From positions 1-6,360 of the forward strand of contig JADHTP010000188.1 of assembly GCA_016784945.1 (NCBI GenBank): a DNA stretch of 6,360 nucleotides, read 5' to 3'. Below, in pieces: positions 1 through 5,644 of the stretch. Positions within the stretch are counted from its first letter, which is position 1; every line of letters begins with the position of its first letter. The notes below the pieces were generated by a model that saw only the letters and a program-made list of their open reading frames with translations, did no database searches and was not told the DNA's origin. This DNA is from Deltaproteobacteria bacterium (GTDB lineage: Bacteria > Myxococcota_A > UBA9042 > DTJE01). The position numbers and the translations under genes are program-made.

Positions 1-103
1 TGGTGGAGTCCGAGCCGCAGGCGACCATCAGCCCGACAAGAAGGCACAACAGGGCGCCCGGGATTACCGCCGGGTACGGGCCATGTCTGTCTCCACCACG
101 CAT
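1..103 (-). CDS. Probable lipoprotein, N-terminal fragment (gene runs off the left edge)
   Basis: Reading leftward from an ATG at 103-101, the frame stays open to the window edge (34 codons). It begins with a basic/polar stretch (MRGGDRHGPY), then a hydrophobic core (ALLCLLVGLMVA), then Cys29 followed by GSDST. This is the layout of a signal peptidase II signal, with M-V-A-C as the lipobox. Met at the -3 position is less usual than Leu. The mature protein would be lipid-anchored at Cys29; Gly at +2 gives no clear inner-membrane retention signal, so outer-membrane placement is possible. A purine stretch (GGGAAAG) just upstream of the ATG could serve as a ribosome binding site. The gene is divergent from the one at 287. 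Its function cannot be judged from 34 residues. Confidence 0.6.
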   Translation of the reverse strand, partial: MRGGDRHGPYPAVIPGALLCLLVGLMVACGSDST

Positions 104-124
104 CGCTTTCCCGTTCGATGCCCC

Positions 125-154
125 ATCATCGCCGATCACTTCCCGATTTTTCAA
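125..154 (-). promoter_or_regulatory. Candidate promoter for the leftward lipoprotein gene
   Basis: Read on the minus strand, TTGAAA (154-149) is followed after 18 bases by GATGAT (130-125). Each matches the sigma-70 hexamer consensus at four or five of six positions. Transcription would begin near 118, about 15 bases before the ATG at 103. This is a consensus match only; such matches arise by chance. Confidence 0.33.
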
Positions 155-187
155 GGCGGGTCGAGGGTTTCGCGTTGTTGCAGGGCC

Positions 188-217
188 TTGATCCGACCAT
201 GGTTCGGGGGCTATCCT
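188..217 (+). promoter_or_regulatory. Candidate promoter for the surface-protein operon
   Basis: TTGATC (188-193) and TATCCT (212-217) are separated by 18 bases, and each matches the sigma-70 consensus at four of six positions. Transcription would start near 224 and give a leader of about 60 bases before the ATG at 287. It is back-to-back with the minus-strand candidate at 125-154, which fits a divergent intergenic region. Evidence is by eye only. Confidence 0.35.
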
Positions 218-257
218 ACCGGGAGTGCATGATGGGACCTCAGTGACATCGGCTGGG

Positions 258-273
258 ATCGCCGGTGGGCGAT
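258..273 (+). promoter_or_regulatory. Hairpin immediately upstream of the ribosome binding site
   Basis: ATCGCC (258-263) and GGCGAT (268-273) form a perfect 6-bp stem with the tetraloop GGTG, and can extend by one G-U pair. It lies one base before a strong Shine-Dalgarno stretch, GGGAGGGG (275-282), and the start ATG at 287. The hairpin leaves the ribosome binding site free, so it may act as a leader stabiliser or a standby structure. It could also be chance in GC-rich DNA. Confidence 0.4.
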
Positions 274-286
274 TGGGAGGGGACTT

Positions 287-1882
287 ATGGTCCGAATCGG
301 TTGGTTCCTGGCGGTCCTGTCCCTGTTCACGGCGGCGACCGCCGCGGCCGAAATCAAGATCTACAAGCACGACCAGTTCTCCGAAAACCTGGCCACGGCG
401 GCCTCGGAACTGGCGGGCATTCCCCTGGCCGTGCAACCCGGCTTCGTCAAGGGTGAGGCCTTCGGACAGGTCTACACCCCCGGACCGGGCGACTACCCCA
501 TCAAGGCCCAGGCCATCGAACTGATCCTGGCGGCCCCGCCCAACGCCCACGAACTCACCGCCCACGCGACCTTCGAATTCTGGATCGACGACGGCGACGG
601 GGCCACGCCACAGAAGGCCGTCCCCGACTTCACGGTCAGCACCTTCGACTTCCTGGACCCGGGCACCGGGGTGGACGGGATCCCGCTCAAGGGCAACATG
701 GGCCTGATCTACGAGTTCGACTGGAACGACCCCGACGGCCACCCCCCGGTGATCATGGCCGGCAAGATCCGGGTCGTGGTCCGGTTTTCCGCGGTGGCCA
801 AGGACATGCAGGCGGAATGGGGGACCATTTCCTGCGCCCAGATGACGGATTTCGGGCTGTGCGGGTGCCAGAACGTGGGGGTTCTCCTGGACCAGTCCAC
901 AACGGCCAATGCCAATCTCCTCCACCACGTGACGCCCATGGGCTCGTGCGGCGGGGGAAAGATCTGGGACTTCTGGGAGAACATCGGCATCACCGGCGAC
1001 GCCATCATGAGGCTGCGGGTGGATGCCCAGGGGACCTGCGTGCCGGACTGCACGGGTCTGGACTGCGGCAACAACGGCTGTGGCGGGTCCTGCGGATCCT
1101 GCCCCACCGGCAAGGTCTGCCAGGGCGGCCAGTGCGAGGATCCGGGGTGCATTCCGGACTGCGCCGGCAAGAATTGCGGGTCTGACGGATGTGACGGGGT
1201 GTGCGGCATCTGCCAGGGCGACGACGTGTGCACGAACGGGGTGTGCGTGGACCCCGGGTGCCAGCCTGACTGCACGGGAAAAGAGTGTGGTGACGATGGC
1301 TGCGGGGCGTCCTGCGGCGCCTGTCCGGGCGGGTCCTGGTGTGACGACGGGGTGTGCAGGAACACCAACCCGGCGGACGTCCTGGTGATCGCCATATCAC
1401 CCATCTCCGGCTTCAACGACGAGCAGACCGACGTGTCCATCGTGGGCGACGGGTTCCAGGACGGGGCCATCGCCAAGCTGGGCGGCACCAACCTGGTGGG
1501 CGTGCAGGTCCTGAGCGAAAGCCTGATATCGGCTACCGTCCCCAAAGGCATGACCCCCGGCACCTACATCCTGGTGGTCCTGAACAAGGACGAGACGTCG
1601 GGCTTCCTGACCGACGCCTTCGAGGTCAAGGCGCCCACGGTCGCCATCGTCTGCGGGGATACCCACTGCGATCCCGGCGAGTCCTGCAAGACCTGTCCCG
1701 TGGATTGCGGCCTGTGCCCTGCGGAAGATCAGGGAATGATGCCAGACGTGGTGGAAGAGGACCTGGGCACTGGACCGGGCGGCGGCTGCACGGCCGGCAC
1801 CGTTTCCGTGTGGGCCCCGATCTGGCTGCTGTCGCTGGTCTGCGCGGCCTTCCTGTTCGGCGGGAGGAGCAAGCGCTCATGA
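287..1882 (+). CDS. Secreted Cys-rich repeat / IPT-TIG surface protein with C-terminal membrane anchor
   Basis: This is a 531-residue protein of unknown function. Its start is fixed by GGGAGGGG (275-282) upstream of the ATG and by an immediate signal peptide, residues 1-21, ending in ATAAA before EIKIY. Residues 22-245 form a domain I do not recognise, rich in beta-type sequence, with Cys183, Cys192, Cys194 and Cys221. Residues 251-361 are three 37-residue repeats with eight Cys each. Residues 369-448 look like an IPT/TIG immunoglobulin-like domain (ISPISG...GDGF...ATVPKGMTPGTY). Residues 456-477 carry a short Cys motif of the form CGDxxCDPGExCxxCPxDCGxCP. After an acidic linker come Gly-Gly-Gly-Cys501, a hydrophobic helix (about 507-525) and RSKRS, resembling a MYXO-CTERM sorting signal. 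It is likely envelope-exposed and anchored. The stop overlaps the next start (ATGA, 1879-1882), so the two are probably translationally coupled. Confidence 0.88.
   Translation: MVRIGWFLAVLSLFTAATAAAEIKIYKHDQFSENLATAASELAGIPLAVQPGFVKGEAFGQVYTPGPGDYPIKAQAIELILAAPPNAHELTAHATFEFWIDDGDGATPQKAVPDFTVSTFDFLDPGTGVDGIPLKGNMGLIYEFDWNDPDGHPPVIMAGKIRVVVRFSAVAKDMQAEWGTISCAQMTDFGLCGCQNVGVLLDQSTTANANLLHHVTPMGSCGGGKIWDFWENIGITGDAIMRLRVDAQGTCVPDCTGLDCGNNGCGGSCGSCPTGKVCQGGQCEDPGCIPDCAGKNCGSDGCDGVCGICQGDDVCTNGVCVDPGCQPDCTGKECGDDGCGASCGACPGGSWCDDGVCRNTNPADVLVIAISPISGFNDEQTDVSIVGDGFQDGAIAKLGGTNLVGVQVLSESLISATVPKGMTPGTYILVVLNKDETSGFLTDAFEVKAPTVAIVCGDTHCDPGESCKTCPVDCGLCPAEDQGMMPDVVEEDLGTGPGGGCTAGTVSVWAPIWLLSLVCAAFLFGGRSKRS
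1037..1369 (+). repeat. Three tandem 111-bp units encoding 37-residue Cys-rich repeats
   Basis: The units are 1037-1147, 1148-1258 and 1259-1369, with no spacer. The protein consensus is CxPDCxGxxCGxxGCxxxCGxC followed by two more Cys, giving eight Cys per unit, probably four disulfides each. The DNA copies have diverged more than the Cys framework, which suggests an old duplication held by selection on the fold. Similar repeats are common in large secreted proteins of Myxococcota. Confidence 0.85.
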
Positions 1883-3108
1883 CCCGGACGACCTTCCTTT
1901 TCGCCGCCCTCCTGGGCCTCGTTCCCGCCACGCCATACGCCTTCGAGACCAACGGCAGGAAATGGGCGGACATGCCTGTCCAGTACTGGGTGAACCCGTC
2001 CAACGCCCCGGATTTCGGCGAGGGTGTTTCCATGGTGGACCTCGTGATGGAGGCCACCGGCAACTGGGAGTCGGTGGGGTGCTCCCATGCGTCCTTCGAA
2101 TTCATGGGGACCACCACCGCCGAATGGGCCCCTGACGGCATGAACACCCTTTATTTCGTGAGCGAGGACTGGCCTTTCCGCGACATGGCGGCGGGCGCCA
2201 CCACCTGGCTCCCCACGGAACCCGGCGAGCCCATGGAGGTGGATCTGAGCCTGAACGCCGCGGACTTCCAGTGGGTCCCCGGCGGAGGGGACGCCCTCCA
2301 GACCGATACCCTGGACCCCGTTTCCGTGATCACCCACGAACTGGGCCACTGGCTGGGATTGGCCCATTCCACGGACGGATTTGCCACCATGTTCCAGGCT
2401 TCTCTGCCATTGGCCATGCAGGCCTCCCTGGCCGGCGACGACAAGGCGGGGCTGTGCAGCCTCTACCCCAACGGCCTGCCCGAGTGCGAATCGGACGAAG
2501 AGTGCCCACAGGGCCAGCTCTGCCAGGTGGTGGAGGGCTTCACTGTATGCGCCGAGCAGCGGGACCCCATCGGCGCCTTCTGCAGCAAGGACGTGTTGAA
2601 CTGCGAGGGTTTGTGCATCATTTCCTTTTACGAGTGCACCACCATCTGCGCCTTTACCAGCCTGGCCTACGACGAGGGTTATTGCGCACCACTCTGCGTG
2701 GATGGCGAGTGCCCCGACGGCTGGACCTGCACGGACGTGCCGGACCATGGCATCGAGGTCTGCTTCCTGGATCCGCCCCAGTCGGAGGCAGGGCCGGAGT
2801 TTCAACCCGAGCCTGTGCCCGATTCAGCCCCCGAATCCCTGCCTGAACCCCTGCCGGAGTCCGTGTGGGACGCGGTGGATGCCGGGGAAGAAATCCCCCT
2901 GGACCTCGATGTGGTCAGCGAAGGATTCGAGGGGCCGGGCAAGGGAAGCGGCGGCTGCCACCTCGACGCCCGTGGCGCCTTCCCCGAATCGATCCTGCTG
3001 CTGCTGATCCTGGGCGTCTTCCTGCGGGCTCAGCGCGTGAGCCGAAGGACCAGTTCCCTTCTGTCCGCGAACCGTTCCACCAGTTCCCGTCGGTCCGCCG
3101 CCTCGTAA
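1879..3108 (+). CDS. Secreted matrixin-like zinc metalloprotease with C-terminal membrane anchor
   Basis: This is a 409-residue predicted protease. The ATG at 1879 lies inside the previous stop (ATGA), has GGGAGGAG at 1862-1869 upstream, and opens a signal peptide (residues 1 to about 21, TPYA-FETNG); the frame is open further upstream, but only as a shadow of the previous gene. The catalytic domain spans about 22-198. The metzincin zinc motif HELGHWLGLAH is at 153-163, with His153, His157 and His163 as ligands and Glu154 as catalytic base. Met171 is placed as the Met-turn, although the usual following Pro is missing. DDKAGLCSLYP (187-197) closes the domain as in matrixins. Residues 203-295 are Cys-rich. 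Residues 300-328 are a Pro/Glu-rich stalk. Then come GSGGC360, a hydrophobic helix (about 371-383) and a basic tail. It is probably anchored to the envelope and cleaves extracellular protein; the substrate is unknown. The last 26 codons overlap the cupin gene on the other strand. Confidence 0.9.
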   Translation: MTRTTFLFAALLGLVPATPYAFETNGRKWADMPVQYWVNPSNAPDFGEGVSMVDLVMEATGNWESVGCSHASFEFMGTTTAEWAPDGMNTLYFVSEDWPFRDMAAGATTWLPTEPGEPMEVDLSLNAADFQWVPGGGDALQTDTLDPVSVITHELGHWLGLAHSTDGFATMFQASLPLAMQASLAGDDKAGLCSLYPNGLPECESDEECPQGQLCQVVEGFTVCAEQRDPIGAFCSKDVLNCEGLCIISFYECTTICAFTSLAYDEGYCAPLCVDGECPDGWTCTDVPDHGIEVCFLDPPQSEAGPEFQPEPVPDSAPESLPEPLPESVWDAVDAGEEIPLDLDVVSEGFEGPGKGSGGCHLDARGAFPESILLLLILGVFLRAQRVSRRTSSLLSANRSTSSRRSAAS

Positions 3109-3527
3109 CCATCGGGCATGAATCCCGGTGTCATGGTGGTCCCCATGAGGGCGAAACGACCACCCGGATCCAGGAATGTCCCCTGCCAGGTCCCGGCGGG
3201 CACCACGACCCGGGGCCTGTGTCCGGCCGCCAGATCTTCGCCCAGGGTCAATACCTGGGAGGAACCATCGTCGTGGAGATGGACCTGGGTCACGGGGTCG
3301 CCGGCGTGGAAGTGATAGATCTCGTCGGCATCGAGCCGGTGGAAAGCGGAAAAGGTGTCGGGTGTCAGCAGGTAGAGTATGGCCGTCCCCGCCGGTCGGC
3401 CCGAGGACAGGGCCTCGCGCGAGCGCCAGGTCTCCCTGTACCAGCCTCCTTCCGGTTCCAGGGGTGTCAGGCCCAGGACCTCGATGAGGCGGTCAGCAGT
3501 GGGAGCGTTGTGGGGGTCGAAGGCCAT
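3030..3527 (-). CDS. DUF985 / cupin_5 family protein
   Basis: The 165-residue protein matches the DUF985 (cupin_5) family along its whole length. GGWYRET is at 27-33, followed by the strand ILYLLTP (50-56), FHRLDADEIYHFHAGDP (62-78), the VVVPAGTWQG strand-turn (107-116) and TPGF (133-136, often APGF in relatives). The C-terminal helix RRELVERFADRRELVLRLT matches the usual end of the family, so the stop at 3032-3030 is native. A single-domain beta-barrel is expected; His63, His72 and His74 are candidate metal or ligand contacts. The biochemical function of most family members is uncertain. An in-frame TAA just upstream (3544-3542) means the gene cannot start earlier than the ATG at 3527. There is no clear Shine-Dalgarno sequence. 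It is divergent from the PEPCK gene and convergent with the protease gene, overlapping it by 79 bases. Confidence 0.9.
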   Translation of the reverse strand: MAFDPHNAPTADRLIEVLGLTPLEPEGGWYRETWRSREALSSGRPAGTAILYLLTPDTFSAFHRLDADEIYHFHAGDPVTQVHLHDDGSSQVLTLGEDLAAGHRPRVVVPAGTWQGTFLDPGGRFALMGTTMTPGFMPDGYEAADRRELVERFADRRELVLRLTR

Positions 3528-3536
3528 GCCGTGGAC

Positions 3537-3567
3537 ATTTTACACCAGTGATTGAGGGTTTTTTCAA
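3537..3567 (-). promoter_or_regulatory. Candidate promoter for the cupin gene, possibly leaderless
   Basis: On the minus strand, TTGAAA (3567-3562) and TAAAAT (3542-3537) match sigma-70 hexamers at five of six positions each, with a spacer of 19 bases, slightly long. Initiation would fall near 3530, only a few bases before the ATG at 3527-3525. That would make the transcript nearly leaderless and would explain the missing Shine-Dalgarno. The -35 hexamer overlaps the inverted repeat at 3564-3579. Confidence 0.4.
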
Positions 3568-3579
3568 TCGGTCGATTGA
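3564..3579. promoter_or_regulatory. Perfect inverted repeat, candidate operator of the divergent cupin/PEPCK region
   Basis: TCAATCG-GT-CGATTGA is a perfect 7-2-7 inverted repeat. The two-base centre is too small for an RNA hairpin loop, so a site for a dimeric DNA-binding protein is more likely. A further GATTGA half-site lies at 3550-3555, and an imperfect TCAATG at 3611-3616. The repeat overlaps a -35-like TTGAAA facing the cupin gene and a -35-like TTGACG (3576-3581) facing the PEPCK gene, so one regulator could control both. The regulator is not in the window. Confidence 0.5.
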
Positions 3580-3608
3580 CGGATTCCACCTTTCAAGGCA
3601 CCTTATGG
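3576..3608 (+). promoter_or_regulatory. Weak candidate promoter for the PEPCK gene
   Basis: TTGACG (3576-3581) is a good -35 match, but the best AT-rich candidate for a -10, TTATGG (3603-3608), lies 21 bases away and is poor. The promoter may be activator-dependent, may use another sigma factor, or may lie elsewhere in 3580-3660. The transcript leader would be roughly 60-70 bases. Confidence 0.22.
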
Positions 3609-3679
3609 CATCAATGGTTCATCGACTCAAACAACGCCGCCCCGACAAAGGGTGGCATGGATAACGGGAGGACAAGACT

Positions 3680-5644
3680 GTGCTGAAACTCAATGAAGGA
3701 CTGGACATTCTTGCTGAACTGGGTGGACTCCGATCCGCCGAGGAGGCCAGGACCTTTCTTCAGTCAAGGCTGGACCCCGACAGCCTGGCCAAGCTGGAAC
3801 GCATCCGAACCGGCGACGTCCTGATCAAGATCGCGAACTCCATCGCCGTGTGCCGGCCCGATGCGGTGTTCATCCACACCGGGTCCGCCGCGGACAGCGC
3901 ATGGGTCAGGCAGGCAAGCCTCGACAAGGGCGAAGAGAAGCCGCTGGCCATGACCAACCACACCATCCACTACGACCTGCCCCAGGAGCAGGGCCGGATC
4001 GTGGACCGGACCTTCTACATCATCAATGAGGGCGACAAGGTCAGCGCCCTGGGCAAGAAGATCCTTCGGGACGAAGCGCTGGCCTACCTCGGGGACAACC
4101 TGGCCGGGGTCATGGAAGGCAAGACCATGATGGTGGGCTTCTTCGCAAGGGGACCCGTCGGGGCCGCCTTGTCGCTGCCCGCCCTGGAGATCTCATCCTC
4201 CACCTACGTCATGCACAGCGGCGACATCCTGTACCGCCACGCCTACGACGGGTTCGACGCCCAGGTCCAGCGGGCCGGCCGCTTCCTGACCAACGTACAC
4301 TCGGAGGGACAGAACCGCCCCGAGGACCTGCCCAACGCGCGGGTCTTCATGGACCGGAGCTGGCTCACCACCTTCAGCCTGTTCTGCACCTACGCGGGCA
4401 ACACGCTGTTGCTGAAAAAGGGCAACCACCGGTTCGCCGTGGACCTGGCCAACTACTATGGCAACAACGAGGCCCTGTCCGAGCACATGTTCGTCACCGG
4501 GATGAAGGACGAGACCGGCCGGATCACCTGGTTCGCCGGGGCCGCACCCAGTGGTTGCGGCAAGACCACCACGGCCATGGCCGGCACGGACTTCGTGGGG
4601 GACGACCTGGCCCAGATGTGGATCGCCGGTGACGGAACACTGCGGGCCATCAACCCGGAAAACGGCATCTTCGGCATCGTGGCCGACGTGAACCGAGACG
4701 GGGACCCCAACCTGATGAAGTGCCTGCGGGAAGAAGGCACCGAGGTGATCTGGTCCAACGTGTGCATCGACGAGGCCCGCGTGCCCCACTGGACGGGCAA
4801 CAACGAGCCTCACCCCGACAAGGGCTTCAACTTCCAGGGGGACTGGTTCAAGGGCAAGACCGACGGGGGCGGGAAGGAGATCCCCATTTCCCATCCGAAC
4901 GCCCGGTGCACCCTGCGGTGCAGTTCACTGGACAACTTCAACGCCGAGGTGGGCCAGTCTCCGGAGGGCGCCCCGGTGAAGGTGGTCACCTACAGCGGCC
5001 GGGACGGCGACACCATGCCTCCTGTGTGGGTGGGCAGGGACTCGGACCACGGCGTGGCCATCGGGGCCTCCATCGTGTCGGCGGCCACGGCCACCGAGGT
5101 GGGCGCCACGGGCGTCAAGCGGCAACCCTGGGCCAACGCGCCCTTCATCCCGGGACCGCTGGCGGACCACATGAAGACCCAGTTCGCCTTCTACGGCAGC
5201 GACAAGTACACCGAGGCCGGCCGTCCCATCCTGGCCGGGCTCAACTACTTCCTCACCGACGAGGCCCGGGGTGGAACCTCCACGAAACTGCTGGGTGAAA
5301 AGCGGGACGTGAAGGTCTGGCTCAGCTGGCTCGCGAAACGGGCCCACGGGGAGGTGGACGCCATCGAAACCCCCTTCGGATTCATCCCGAAGTACGAGGA
5401 TCTCAAGTCACTGTTCTCGTCCCTGCTGGGCAAGGACTACGGCAAGGACCTCTATGATCGCCAGTTCTCCATCTACGTGGACCTGATCCAGGCCCGTATC
5501 GACCTGCAGAAGGAGGCCTTCGGCAAGGAAGAAAACCTGCCCGACCGCCTGTTCGAGGTCTATGGCGAGTGGAGCGAGGGCCTCGCGGCCCTCAAGGCAA
5601 GCCACGGTTCGGTTGTGAAGCCCGATCTCCTGGCCGGCGGCTAG
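3680..5644 (+). CDS. pckG: Phosphoenolpyruvate carboxykinase, GTP-type family, divergent
   Basis: This cytoplasmic enzyme converts oxaloacetate and a nucleoside triphosphate to phosphoenolpyruvate, CO2 and NDP, linking the TCA cycle to gluconeogenesis. It is 654 residues, slightly long for the family (about 600-620). It starts at a GTG with GGGAGG (3666-3671) eight bases upstream. Recognisable family elements, in order, are QGRIVDRTF (104-112, probable substrate Arg106), YAGNTLLLKK (238-247, metal Lys in KK), SEHMFVTGM (267-275, His269 as metal ligand), the P-loop PSGCGKTTTAM (290-300, with the Cys293 typical of GTP enzymes), GDDLAQM (307-313, metal Asp) and RAINPENG (322-329). All match the GTP-type rather than the ATP-type family. 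The P-loop reads SGCGKTT where most GTP enzymes have SACGKTN. The segment after NYF (522-524) lacks the WPGFG(D/E)N block that holds the guanine base. Nucleotide preference is therefore uncertain. Confidence 0.93.
   Translation: MLKLNEGLDILAELGGLRSAEEARTFLQSRLDPDSLAKLERIRTGDVLIKIANSIAVCRPDAVFIHTGSAADSAWVRQASLDKGEEKPLAMTNHTIHYDLPQEQGRIVDRTFYIINEGDKVSALGKKILRDEALAYLGDNLAGVMEGKTMMVGFFARGPVGAALSLPALEISSSTYVMHSGDILYRHAYDGFDAQVQRAGRFLTNVHSEGQNRPEDLPNARVFMDRSWLTTFSLFCTYAGNTLLLKKGNHRFAVDLANYYGNNEALSEHMFVTGMKDETGRITWFAGAAPSGCGKTTTAMAGTDFVGDDLAQMWIAGDGTLRAINPENGIFGIVADVNRDGDPNLMKCLREEGTEVIWSNVCIDEARVPHWTGNNEPHPDKGFNFQGDWFKGKTDGGGKEIPISHPNARCTLRCSSLDNFNAEVGQSPEGAPVKVVTYSGRDGDTMPPVWVGRDSDHGVAIGASIVSAATATEVGATGVKRQPWANAPFIPGPLADHMKTQFAFYGSDKYTEAGRPILAGLNYFLTDEARGGTSTKLLGEKRDVKVWLSWLAKRAHGEVDAIETPFGFIPKYEDLKSLFSSLLGKDYGKDLYDRQFSIYVDLIQARIDLQKEAFGKEENLPDRLFEVYGEWSEGLAALKASHGSVVKPDLLAGG

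Noticed and set aside
3..191. 62-codon plus-strand open frame at the left edge
   Set aside because: It is antisense to the lipoprotein start and covers the promoter region; no ribosome binding site or recognisable protein features.
709..1563. 284-codon minus-strand open frame opposite the Cys-rich repeats
   Set aside because: Its Pro/His/Ser-rich repeats are the antisense image of the Cys-rich repeat units; it has no signal peptide, domain or ribosome binding site.
1354..1878. Upstream extension of the metalloprotease frame starting at 1354
   Set aside because: This part is an Arg/Gly-rich shadow of the preceding gene. The signal peptide and ribosome binding site place the true start at 1879.
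1729..2805. 358-codon open frame on the minus strand opposite the metalloprotease gene
   Set aside because: It lies antisense to a gene with a clear zinc motif, signal peptide and family features. Its product is low-complexity Gly/Ala/His/Val sequence without recognisable motifs, as expected from GC-rich antisense frames.
3049..3108. Apparent 30-bp tandem repeat (ACCAGTTCCC...GTCCGC twice)
   Set aside because: It encodes RRELV twice in the C-terminal helix of the DUF985 protein, where relatives also have two similar R/A-E-L-I/V segments. Family structure explains it better than a recent duplication.
4193..4894. 233-codon minus-strand open frame inside the PEPCK gene
   Set aside because: It is Val/Gly-rich shadow sequence opposite the conserved P-loop and metal-binding region of PEPCK.
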